Assembly: GCA_964546645.1 (NCBI GenBank)
Contig: CAZJKM010000004.1
Location: 1 to 64,000, forward strand
DNA length: 64,000 nucleotides
DNA from: A37T11 sp964546645
GTDB taxonomy: Bacteria; Bacteroidota; Bacteroidia; Sphingobacteriales; Sphingobacteriaceae
Direction of reading: 5' to 3'
The notes beneath the pieces are model-generated. The model was given only the letters and a program-made list of their open reading frames with translations. It was not told the origin of the DNA and ran no database searches. The first letter of the stretch is position 1, and each line of letters begins with the position of its first letter. The position numbers were made by a program, and so were the translations under genes. This document shows, piece by piece, positions 35,315 through 43,103 of this stretch.

Positions 35315-35328
35315 GTGATCAATATCAC
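35315..35328 (+). promoter_or_regulatory. FNR/FixK-like palindrome upstream of the 35403 gene and hemN
   Basis: GTGATcaatATCAC is a perfect 5-bp inverted repeat with a 4-bp spacer, matching the FNR/FixK core TGATN4ATCA. Its centre (35321.5) is 51.5 bp before the first T of the -7 element at 35373-35380, which puts it near -65, a usual activator position. It is the likely target of the receiver-CRP regulator encoded just upstream. Confidence 0.75.
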
Positions 35329-35372
35329 TTTCTGGACTGACAGCCAACATCCGTGATTCCTTCTGTTTCGGA

Positions 35373-35380
35373 TAGTTTTG
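35373..35380 (+). promoter_or_regulatory. -7 element TAGTTTTG
   Basis: An exact TAnnTTTG match 22 bp before the ATG at 35403, downstream of the FNR-like palindrome. It is the likely promoter of the unit 35403-39741. Confidence 0.65.
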
Positions 35381-35402
35381 TTTCAATTTGAGCAAAGACT
35401 AC

Positions 35403-35831
35403 ATGAAGGCAATCGCGTATAGTATTAAGAATAACGACAAAGAGCTGCTGGTTATCGCCAATGCCAAGCAGCATGAGCTGACCCTGATATCAAATGAGCT
35501 GAATTTGCAGACATTTGTATATGCCAGAGGGAAACAGGCCGTTATTGTTTCTGCCATGGACATCCTCGACGCAACGCTGCTTACGGAGCTATACAATTCG
35601 GGGGTCCGCTACATCATTACCCGATCCAAAACAACTACCCACATTGACCTGAACCACGCTACCCGGATCGGCCTGAAAATTGCCAACACCCCCGGAGAAG
35701 ACCAGACTCCTGAAGGCGTCGCCCGCCAGACCATCCGGAACCTGAGCCAGTGGGAAACCGGCAAATGCGTCGGCGCCGCCTGCTGTTGCCAGAAAGTGTG
35801 TACAAATACTTCGTCAGCCACTCACCGTTAG
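35403..35831 (+). CDS. Truncated 2-hydroxyacid dehydrogenase-like protein with Cys-rich tail
   Basis: A 142-residue protein matching only the N-terminal catalytic-domain half of D-lactate/2-hydroxyacid dehydrogenases: MKAIAYSIKNNDKELL, VIVSAMDILDATLLTELYN, GVRYIITRSKTTTHIDLNHA and RIGLKIANTPGED. The NAD-binding Rossmann domain and the catalytic Arg, Glu and His are missing. Instead it ends in a cysteine cluster CVGAACCCQKVC (five Cys in 12 residues) and a short Ser/Thr tail. It is the first gene behind the FNR-like box and hemN starts 4 bp after its stop. The cluster may bind metal or a redox group, but that is inference. It is unlikely to be an active dehydrogenase. Confidence 0.75.
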   Translation: MKAIAYSIKNNDKELLVIANAKQHELTLISNELNLQTFVYARGKQAVIVSAMDILDATLLTELYNSGVRYIITRSKTTTHIDLNHATRIGLKIANTPGEDQTPEGVARQTIRNLSQWETGKCVGAACCCQKVCTNTSSATHR

Positions 35832-35835
35832 TACG

Positions 35836-37197
35836 ATGTTAGACCAAAGACTAAAACAACTCATTGAAAAATACAGCGTCCCTGCCCCCCGCTACACCAG
35901 CTACCCGACCGTTCCCTACTGGGAAACGGAAAACTGGGATGAACAGGCATGGTTGAAAACAGTCGAGTGCGCATTCCTGCCTTCCCTTACCTACGGTGTC
36001 AGCCTGTATATCCACCTGCCTTTTTGCGAGAATCTGTGCACGTATTGCGGCTGTAATACACGCATCACCAAAAATCATCAGGTAGAAACACCCTATATTC
36101 AGCAGGTACTGAAAGAATGGAAAATCTACCGGGCCCATGTCGGGAACCAGCTTCCGGTAGTTGACCTGCATATCGGTGGCGGCACCCCTACGTTCTTTTC
36201 ACCCTCCAACCTGGACACGCTGGTTTCCGGTATACTGGAGCATACCAGCACGCCGCTCCAGGCTCCGCTGTCGTTTGAGGCTCACCCTGCAAACACCACG
36301 TCCGAGCACCTTCGTGTACTTTACAGGCTGGGCGCACGGCGCCTCAGTCTTGGCATACAGGATTTTGACCCCCAAGTGCAGCATACCATCAACCGCAGGC
36401 AAACCGAGCAGGATGTCTGGAAAGTGTTGCACGAGGCACGGGATACCGGCTACACCTCCATCAACTTCGACCTCATATACGGGCTGCCCATGCAGACACA
36501 AAACAGTATGATCCATACTATTGAAACGGTGATCCGCATGAAACCCGACCGGATTTCTTTTTACAGTTATGCGCACGTTCCCTGGCTCAGGCCCGGACAA
36601 CGCCTGTATACCGAAAAAGACCTGCCGGCGGGAGAAGAAAAAATGAAACTGTATCTTACCGGAAAGAAATTGCTCACCGATGCCGGCTACCTTGACGTTG
36701 GCATGGATCATTTTGCGCTGCCGCATGATCCGCTGTTCCGGATGTCCCAACAGGGCAAGTTACACCGGAATTTCATGGGCTATACGGAGAAATACACCCC
36801 GTTATTACTGGGATTGGGCGTTTCAGCGATCAGCGACTCGTGGTACGGATTTGCGCAGAATGTCAAACAAACAGAAGAATATGCACGCCTGCTCAGCGAG
36901 GACCGGCTGCCGCTATTAAAAGGACATATCCTTTCGGATGAGGATCTGGCGATCCGCAGGCATATCCTTGACGTCATGTGTAAAGGTGAGACCAGTTGGG
37001 ATCCTTCCAGTACCTTTATCCAGCCTGTTCTTCCCAGGCTCCATCCGCTGGAGGCTGATGGACTGATCCGGCTGAGCCCGACCTGGCTGGAAGTAACACA
37101 GGAAGGTAAATCATTGCTCCGGAATATCTGCATGGCATTTGACAACCGCCTGGCCAATACACAACCCGTTACCAACGTTTTCAGCAACGCGGTCTGA
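35836..37197 (+). CDS. hemN: Oxygen-independent coproporphyrinogen III oxidase
   Basis: A 453-residue radical SAM enzyme of heme synthesis that converts coproporphyrinogen III to protoporphyrinogen IX without O2. The N-terminal APRYTSYPTVPYW and the cluster motif HLPFCENLCTYCGC (CX3CX2CXC) are diagnostic of true HemN. GGGTPTFFSP, RLSLGIQDFD and NFDLIYGLPMQT follow in the usual order. It supplies heme when oxygen is low, fitting the cbb3 locus. It starts 4 bp after the Cys-tail gene and ends 4 bp before ccoI, so the genes form one operon under the palindrome at 35315. Confidence 0.96.
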   Translation: MLDQRLKQLIEKYSVPAPRYTSYPTVPYWETENWDEQAWLKTVECAFLPSLTYGVSLYIHLPFCENLCTYCGCNTRITKNHQVETPYIQQVLKEWKIYRAHVGNQLPVVDLHIGGGTPTFFSPSNLDTLVSGILEHTSTPLQAPLSFEAHPANTTSEHLRVLYRLGARRLSLGIQDFDPQVQHTINRRQTEQDVWKVLHEARDTGYTSINFDLIYGLPMQTQNSMIHTIETVIRMKPDRISFYSYAHVPWLRPGQRLYTEKDLPAGEEKMKLYLTGKKLLTDAGYLDVGMDHFALPHDPLFRMSQQGKLHRNFMGYTEKYTPLLLGLGVSAISDSWYGFAQNVKQTEEYARLLSEDRLPLLKGHILSDEDLAIRRHILDVMCKGETSWDPSSTFIQPVLPRLHPLEADGLIRLSPTWLEVTQEGKSLLRNICMAFDNRLANTQPVTNVFSNAV

Positions 37198-37201
37198 CAA
37201 G

Positions 37202-39598
37202 ATGAAACAAACGCTCTCAACTGATAAAACAGCCTGTTACCATTGCGGCGATGCCGTAACGGATACGTTATACACGGCCGATGAGCATCGTTTCTGTTGC
37301 CTGGGCTGCCAAACGGTGTACCAGGTATTGCACCAGCATCAGTTGGGCAGCTATTACCGGTATAATACACATCCCGGAAAAGCGCAGAAAAATAACACCG
37401 CCGCCAATCAGGACTACCTGGATGAACCGGCCATTACGGATAAGCTGGTCGACTTCAAAAACAAGGAGCTGACCATTATCACCTTCTATATTCCGGCCAT
37501 ACACTGCAGTTCGTGCATCTGGTTGCTGGAGAACCTCCATAAGCTGAATCCTGCCGTCGTCTCCGCACGGGCTGATTTTATGAAAAAGCAGGCAGCCATT
37601 ACCTTCCGGCACGGTGAGCTGTCGCTGAAGCAACTGGTGCTGCTGCTGTCTGACATCGGATATGATCCCCTTATTACCCAGCAGGATGTGGTAAAGGAGC
37701 ACCACCCGATCCGTCAGCATACGCTGGTCCGTAAAATTGCCGTAGCCGGATTCTGCTTCGGTAACAGTATGCTGCTGAGCTTTCCGGAATACTTCGGCTT
37801 AGCTGATTTTGAACAACAGTTTGCCTCTTTTTTCGGATGGCTCAATCTGGGCTTTGCCTTACCGGCCATGCTGTACAGCGGCCGGGATTACTTTATATCA
37901 GCCTGGCACAGCCTTCAGCAGCGCCGGCTCAACCTGGATGTCCCCCTTGCGTTGGGCATCGCCATCCTGTTCATCCGCTCCGCCTGGGAAATTACCAGCG
38001 GTACCGGTGCCGGGTTTTCAGACACGCTGTGCGGATTGGTTTTTTTCCTGCTGATCGGGCGCTGGGTACAACAACGCACGTATCATCACCTGTCGTTTGA
38101 GCGTGACTACCGTTCTTATTTCCCGGTGGCTGTGACCTGTATCACCGATAACGGACAGAAGCCGGTACCGATCGCCGAATTGCAGACAGGACAACGGATC
38201 CTGATCCGGAACAATGAAATTGTACCGGCAGATGCGATCCTGCTCAAAGGTGACGCTTCTATTGATTTCAGCTTTGTTACGGGAGAATCGGAACCGGAAA
38301 CAAAGGTTCTCGGAGAAGTGATCTATGCCGGCGGAAGACAGCTGAAACAGGCCATCGAGCTGGAAATCATCAAACCCGTGTCGCAAAGTTACCTCACCCG
38401 GCTGTGGAACAACCAGGACAGCCAACCGCAGGGAAAACGCGAATTCCGTACGTTCAGCAATTTCATCAGTCAGTATTTTACCATCGTATTGCTTCTTATA
38501 GCAGGTTCCGCAGCGCTTTACTGGTACATCGCAGGAGCTCCCCTGTATGCGTGGAATGCCTTCACAGCGGTGCTCATCATTGCCTGTCCGTGTGCGCTGG
38601 CACTTAGTTCACCATTCACCCTTTCCGCCGCATTAAGTATTCTTGACCGGAACCACTTTTACGTAAAAAACACGGCGGCAGTTGAAAAAATGGCAGCAGC
38701 AAACTGTCTGGTTTTTGATAAAACAGGCACGATCTCCTCCCCCTCGTCCTCCGGAGTTACTTTTGAAGGAACACTCACCAAAGACGAGCAGGTTTTAATT
38801 GCCAATGTATGCCGTAACTCCTCCCATCCGCTGAGCAGGACCATCGCTGCATGGATCGGACCGATACCGGAGCGGCCTGTGACCGCCTATACCGAGGTTC
38901 CCGGCAAAGGCATACAAGCCGTGGCAAACGGCCAGACTATCCGGCTGGGAAATGCAGCCTTTACAGGTACCCTGCCTTCAATCGACGTGGCAGGTGTATT
39001 TATTACTATCAACGGTACGCTGAAAGGAGTATTTCAGGTGAAGCAACCCTGGAGAGCCGGCCTGAACGAAACCATTTGCACCCTCGAAAAACAATACGAT
39101 CTGCACCTGTTATCAGGCGACCGTGACAAAGACCGTGAAGTACTGGGCCTGGTGTTTCCTGACGCCGGCAACCTTCACTTCAGCCAGTTGCCGGATGACA
39201 AGCTGACGTATATACAGCGTCTGCAGCAACATCAAACCGTCTGCATGCTTGGCGACGGGCTGAACGATGCAGCCGCCTTGAAGCAGGCTGATATGGGTAT
39301 TGCCGTCAGTGACGATATCAATAACTTTTCCCCCGGCTGTGACGCTATTCTGGACGGGCGCTCTTTCAGCAAGCTGCCACGCTTTTTCCGTTTTGCGAAA
39401 GATGCGGTACGCACCATCCACATGAGTTTTATGATCTCCGTATTATATAATATCATCGGGCTCAGTTTTGCGGTACAGGGCACTATGTCTCCTTTGTTCG
39501 CAGCTATCCTGATGCCACTCAGCACCGTCACCATTATCGGATTTACCAGCACCGTAACCCGCTTGTTTGCGGCAAAAAATAAACTGAACAAACCATGA
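37202..39598 (+). CDS. ccoI: Copper-transporting P-type ATPase of cbb3 assembly (CcoI/FixI)
   Basis: A 798-residue P1B ATPase that delivers copper for the cbb3 oxidase. The N-terminus has the cysteine-rich domain seen in FixI/CcoI proteins (CYHCGD and FCCLGCQTVY). A heavy-metal-associated domain with CSSC in AIHCSSCIWLLENL follows, then membrane helices with the metal-binding CPC motif in IACPCALALSSP. Catalytic motifs are TGES, DKTGTI and MLGDGLNDAAAL. The ATG at 37202 is chosen because earlier in-frame codons lie inside hemN. The stop overlaps the ccoS start as ATGA, an arrangement typical of ccoI-ccoS. Confidence 0.95.
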   Translation: MKQTLSTDKTACYHCGDAVTDTLYTADEHRFCCLGCQTVYQVLHQHQLGSYYRYNTHPGKAQKNNTAANQDYLDEPAITDKLVDFKNKELTIITFYIPAIHCSSCIWLLENLHKLNPAVVSARADFMKKQAAITFRHGELSLKQLVLLLSDIGYDPLITQQDVVKEHHPIRQHTLVRKIAVAGFCFGNSMLLSFPEYFGLADFEQQFASFFGWLNLGFALPAMLYSGRDYFISAWHSLQQRRLNLDVPLALGIAILFIRSAWEITSGTGAGFSDTLCGLVFFLLIGRWVQQRTYHHLSFERDYRSYFPVAVTCITDNGQKPVPIAELQTGQRILIRNNEIVPADAILLKGDASIDFSFVTGESEPETKVLGEVIYAGGRQLKQAIELEIIKPVSQSYLTRLWNNQDSQPQGKREFRTFSNFISQYFTIVLLLIAGSAALYWYIAGAPLYAWNAFTAVLIIACPCALALSSPFTLSAALSILDRNHFYVKNTAAVEKMAAANCLVFDKTGTISSPSSSGVTFEGTLTKDEQVLIANVCRNSSHPLSRTIAAWIGPIPERPVTAYTEVPGKGIQAVANGQTIRLGNAAFTGTLPSIDVAGVFITINGTLKGVFQVKQPWRAGLNETICTLEKQYDLHLLSGDRDKDREVLGLVFPDAGNLHFSQLPDDKLTYIQRLQQHQTVCMLGDGLNDAAALKQADMGIAVSDDINNFSPGCDAILDGRSFSKLPRFFRFAKDAVRTIHMSFMISVLYNIIGLSFAVQGTMSPLFAAILMPLSTVTIIGFTSTVTRLFAAKNKLNKP

Positions 39599-39741
39599 GC
39601 ATACTTTATTTCCTGATCGGCTGCAGTATACTGATCGCCCTGGTCTTTCTGGGAGCTTTTTTCTGGGCCAGCAAAACCGGCCAGCACGATGACACCTATA
39701 CACCGTCCATACGTATTCTGTTTGATGAGGAGGAGGATTAG
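39595..39741 (+). CDS. ccoS: Cbb3 oxidase assembly protein CcoS
   Basis: A 48-residue gene, easily overlooked. The product is one membrane helix (MSILYFLIGCSILIALVFLG, continuing AFFWA) followed by a short acidic tail with TPSIRILFDEEED, the usual form of CcoS/FixS. CcoS is needed for cofactor insertion into cbb3 oxidase. The ATG overlaps the ccoI stop (ATGA), so the pair is translationally coupled. The final GAT TAG also begins the octamer repeat at 39736-39767, so the C-terminal Asp and stop may derive from repeat sequence. Confidence 0.93.
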   Translation: MSILYFLIGCSILIALVFLGAFFWASKTGQHDDTYTPSIRILFDEEED

Positions 39742-39767
39742 TGGATTGGTTGATTAGTGGATTAGTG
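39736..39767 (+). repeat. Octamer tandem repeat, 4 units
   Basis: GATTAGTG, GATTGGTT, GATTAGTG, GATTAGTG in succession, then a divergent GATTAATC. It starts within the last codon of ccoS and has the same orientation and unit as the arrays at 25627 and 44482. The FNR-like box for ccoN lies 38 bp further on. Confidence 0.85.
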
Positions 39768-39804
39768 GATTAATCCGGTGCTCAACTAAACTAATAAACT
39801 AAAA

Positions 39805-39818
39805 ATGACCAAAATCAC
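39805..39818 (+). promoter_or_regulatory. FNR/FixK-like site upstream of ccoNO
   Basis: aTGACcaaaATCAc fits TGAYN4ATCA with one mismatch to perfect symmetry. It shares TGAYCAAWATCACTTT with the box at 35315. Its centre (39811.5) is again 51.5 bp before the first T of the -7 element (39863-39870), the same geometry as at 35315. Confidence 0.7.
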
Positions 39819-39862
39819 TTTTTTGATCATCTCTTATCATTCGGCACCCACAATTCTGACTT

Positions 39863-39870
39863 TAATTTTA
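39863..39870 (+). promoter_or_regulatory. Probable -7 element TAATTTTA for ccoNO
   Basis: One base from TAnnTTTG, 31 bp before the ATG at 39902. A weak element like this would fit a promoter that depends on an activator bound at 39805-39818. Confidence 0.5.
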
Positions 39871-39901
39871 CAAACAAATAAACAACAACTGTAAAAGCAT
39901 T

Positions 39902-42019
39902 ATGCAGCTTGAAAAATTCAATTACGACAATCGGATCGTCCGTGATTTCGGGATCGCCACCATTGTATGGGGCATTATCGGCATGACCGTTGGTCTGCTT
40001 GCAGCCGTTCAATTAATCTGGCCCTTTATGAACCTGGATAACCAGTATACGACATTCGGCAGGATACGACCCGTTCACACCAACGCGGTGATCTTTGCCT
40101 TTGTGGGCAATGGCATTTTCATGGGCGTGTATTACTCCATGCAGCGTTTGCTGAAAACCCGGATGTTCAGCGATATGCTGAGCCGGGTCCATTTTTGGGG
40201 CTGGCAGCTGATCATTGTGGCAGCTGCTATTACCCTGCCGCTGGGCCTGACGTCCTCCCATGAATATGCGGAGCTCGAATGGCCGATTGATATCGCCCTC
40301 ACCATTATCTGGGTAGTATTCGGTATCAATATGTTCGGCACCATCGTTAAGCGCCGTGAACGGCATATGTATGTGGCCATTTGGTTTTACATCGCTACGT
40401 TTGTCACGGTAGCTGTGCTGCATATTGTCAACTCTATACAGCTGCCGATATCTGCCTGGAAGAGCTATTATGTTTATGCAGGCGTACAGGACGCACTGGT
40501 GCAGTGGTGGTACGGGCACAACGCGGTAGCTTTTTTTCTGACCACCCCATACCTGGGGATGATGTATTATTTCCTGCCCAAAATGGCCAACAGGCCCGTT
40601 TATTCCTATAAACTCAGTATCCTGCATTTCTGGTCGCTTATTTTCATCTATATATGGGCCGGCCCCCACCACCTTTTATATACCTCCCTGCCGGGCTGGG
40701 CGCAGTCACTCGGAGTGGTATTTTCCATCATGCTGATCGCCCCCAGCTGGGGTGGTATGATTAATGGGCTACTAACCCTCCGCGGAGCGTGGGACAAAGT
40801 GCGTACGGAACCAACACTGAAGTTTATGGTCGTTGCGCTCACCGCCTACGGTATGGCCACTTTTGAAGGACCCATGCTGTCGCTGAAACAGGTAAACGCC
40901 ATCGCCCACTTTACCGACTGGATCGTGGCACACGTACACGTCGGAGCATTGGGATGGAATGGATTCATGACGTTTGCTATCCTTTACTGGCTGGTACCCC
41001 GTATCTATAAAACAGAGCTTTATTCCAAGCAGCTGGCCTCGGTACACTTCTGGATAGGTACACTCGGGATTTTATTTTATGCGATCCCGATGTATTGGGC
41101 TGCGGTGGTACAGGGGCTCATGTGGAAAGAATTCACTCCGGAAGGTGTGTTGAAATATCCGAACTTCCTGGCAACCACCCTGCAGATCATCCCTATGCAT
41201 ATGATGCGGGCAATCGGCGGAGCCCTGTACCTGTCAGGAGCAATCCTGATGACGTACAACCTGATAAAAACCATGAAGAAAGGTAAGCTGATGGCTGAGG
41301 AGCCGGCTGAAGCAATGGCCCTCGCACCGCTTGTCAGCAATGAAAAACAGATCCACCGCCGGCTGGAAAGGAAACCCGCCCTTTTTATGGTGCTGGCGCT
41401 GATTGTTATTCTGATTGGCGGCATGGTGGAAATGATCCCGACTTTTACCATCAAGTCAAATATACCAACCATTACCAGTGTCAAGCCGTATACGGCGCTG
41501 GAGATCCAGGGACGCGACCTTTACATCCGTGAGGGTTGTGTCAATTGCCACTCCCAGATGATCCGGCCGTTCCGTTCCGAAACAGCCAGATATGGTGAAT
41601 ACAGCAAAGCCGGTGAGTTTGTATATGATTTCCCCTTCTTGTGGGGATCCAAACGCACAGGCCCGGATCTGCACCGTATTGGTAAAAAATATCCTAATAA
41701 GTGGCATTTTGACCACCTGCTCGATCCGACCATCACCTCACCGGGCAGTATTATGCCGGCCTATCCCTGGCTGATCGACCAGCAACTGGACACGACCAAC
41801 ACACAGCGGAAGATCGCTGCAATGCGCACGTTAGGGGTTCCTTATCCGGCTGACTACGACCACCAGGCGAATGAAGACCTGCGAAAACAAGCGGAAGGAA
41901 TTGCAAATGACCTCGCTGCAAACCAGGTAAAGGTGAGCAGTGACCGGGAAATTATTGCCATGATCGCGTACCTGCAACGTCTGGGGACCGATATTAAAGT
42001 GACAGAAGGACAGAAATAG
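39902..42019 (+). CDS. ccoNO: Cbb3-type cytochrome c oxidase, fused subunits CcoN and CcoO
   Basis: A 705-residue fusion of catalytic CcoN and the monoheme CcoO. The CcoN part (about 1-480) has twelve or so membrane helices. Heme and CuB ligands are visible: RPVHTNAVIF (heme b His), WWYGHNAVAFFL (CuB His), GPHHLLYTSLP (His pair) and HVHVGALGWNG. A linker and helix (about 490-525) lead to the periplasmic CcoO domain with heme-c motif GCVNCHSQMIRPF and likely Met ligand in SPGSIMPAYPW. It reduces O2 to water at low oxygen and pumps protons. The N-O fusion is the usual Bacteroidota form. It heads the ccoNO-Q-P-G unit. Confidence 0.96.
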   Translation: MQLEKFNYDNRIVRDFGIATIVWGIIGMTVGLLAAVQLIWPFMNLDNQYTTFGRIRPVHTNAVIFAFVGNGIFMGVYYSMQRLLKTRMFSDMLSRVHFWGWQLIIVAAAITLPLGLTSSHEYAELEWPIDIALTIIWVVFGINMFGTIVKRRERHMYVAIWFYIATFVTVAVLHIVNSIQLPISAWKSYYVYAGVQDALVQWWYGHNAVAFFLTTPYLGMMYYFLPKMANRPVYSYKLSILHFWSLIFIYIWAGPHHLLYTSLPGWAQSLGVVFSIMLIAPSWGGMINGLLTLRGAWDKVRTEPTLKFMVVALTAYGMATFEGPMLSLKQVNAIAHFTDWIVAHVHVGALGWNGFMTFAILYWLVPRIYKTELYSKQLASVHFWIGTLGILFYAIPMYWAAVVQGLMWKEFTPEGVLKYPNFLATTLQIIPMHMMRAIGGALYLSGAILMTYNLIKTMKKGKLMAEEPAEAMALAPLVSNEKQIHRRLERKPALFMVLALIVILIGGMVEMIPTFTIKSNIPTITSVKPYTALEIQGRDLYIREGCVNCHSQMIRPFRSETARYGEYSKAGEFVYDFPFLWGSKRTGPDLHRIGKKYPNKWHFDHLLDPTITSPGSIMPAYPWLIDQQLDTTNTQRKIAAMRTLGVPYPADYDHQANEDLRKQAEGIANDLAANQVKVSSDREIIAMIAYLQRLGTDIKVTEGQK

Positions 42020-42075
42020 AAAATAACGATAACAGAACGGTGAATCATCATTCATAACTCATAACTAAACAACAT

Positions 42076-42270
42076 ATGTTTAAGCAAATCACCAATCTCA
42101 ACGGAGACGAAGGATATCTCATCTTCACCTTGCTGATGTTCCTGGTATTCTTTATCGCAGTGACTATTCTGCTGATCCGTATGAAAAGAGAACATGTACA
42201 CTATATGGAGCAATTACCGCTGACCGACAAAACGGAGTCACCTTGTCAGGAAACTAAACACAATCTGTAA
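42076..42270 (+). CDS. ccoQ: Cbb3 oxidase small subunit CcoQ
   Basis: A 64-residue protein with one membrane helix (YLIFTLLMFLVFFIAVTILL) and a short polar C-terminus, placed between ccoNO and ccoP. The size, topology and position fit CcoQ/FixQ, which stabilises the oxidase. Two bases separate its stop from ccoP. Confidence 0.8.
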   Translation: MFKQITNLNGDEGYLIFTLLMFLVFFIAVTILLIRMKREHVHYMEQLPLTDKTESPCQETKHNL

Positions 42271-42272
42271 AC

Positions 42273-43091
42273 ATGAATTTTTCAGATAATATACACAACG
42301 ATATCCTGATGATTGCACTGGTGATCGTCATGATAACTATGCTGGCAGCTGCCTGGATGGTGCTCAAAGCAATGCGTGTCATCACCCGTCTCACGCTGCC
42401 CGGACTGGAAGAAGAAGAGAAAGCTGCCCGTCTGGCTGCGAAAGAAGAACGCCACATACGCCGCAAAGCAAGCTGGAACAAACTATGGGGCTTGCGGCCG
42501 ATCAGTGAAGAAAAAGACCTGCTGATTGAACACGAATATGACGGAATAAAGGAACTGGACAATCCGACACCGGCCTGGTTCATGGGACTCTTCTACGCCT
42601 CTATCGCTTTTGCCGTGGTGTATCTTTGTGTCTACCACGTCTTCGGATGGGGCATGGACCAGGATCAGGAGTATGTGGTGGAAATGCAGCATGCGGAGGC
42701 TGAACGTCAGGTGTATCTTGCCCAGGCAGCTAATCTCGTGGATGAAAATACGGTGGAAGAAGACCTGTCACCTGAAGTAATTTCAGCAGGATCCGCTATC
42801 TATGCACAATATTGTGCAGTTTGTCACGGTGCGGCCGGTGAGGGATTGATAGGACCTAACCTCGCTGATGAATACTGGCTGCATGGTGGGGATGTCAAGA
42901 GTATTTTCCATACGATTAAATACGGTGTTCCGGACAAAGGGATGGTTCCCTGGGAACAAAACCTGACACCTGCACAAATCGCAGAGGTCAGTAATTATAT
43001 CATTTCCCTGCGGGGAACCAATCCACCTAACCCGAAAGCACCCGAGGGAGTAAAGGAATCGCCAACCTTACAGACAACGGCCCTTCAATAA
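42273..43091 (+). CDS. ccoP: Cbb3 oxidase subunit CcoP, single-heme form
   Basis: A 272-residue membrane-anchored c-type cytochrome. Two hydrophobic segments (about 8-30 and 105-128) flank a basic cytoplasmic loop, followed by a periplasmic cytochrome c domain with one CXXCH in QYCAVCHGAAGEG. The sixth ligand is probably Met in KGMVPWEQNLTP. CcoP/FixP of Proteobacteria carries two heme-c motifs; only one is present here. It passes electrons to CcoO-CcoN. The end of the chain is Pro-rich and disordered. It is 2 bp after ccoQ and 12 bp before ccoG. Confidence 0.92.
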   Translation: MNFSDNIHNDILMIALVIVMITMLAAAWMVLKAMRVITRLTLPGLEEEEKAARLAAKEERHIRRKASWNKLWGLRPISEEKDLLIEHEYDGIKELDNPTPAWFMGLFYASIAFAVVYLCVYHVFGWGMDQDQEYVVEMQHAEAERQVYLAQAANLVDENTVEEDLSPEVISAGSAIYAQYCAVCHGAAGEGLIGPNLADEYWLHGGDVKSIFHTIKYGVPDKGMVPWEQNLTPAQIAEVSNYIISLRGTNPPNPKAPEGVKESPTLQTTALQ

Positions 43092-43103
43092 ACCCGGCCA
43101 ATC

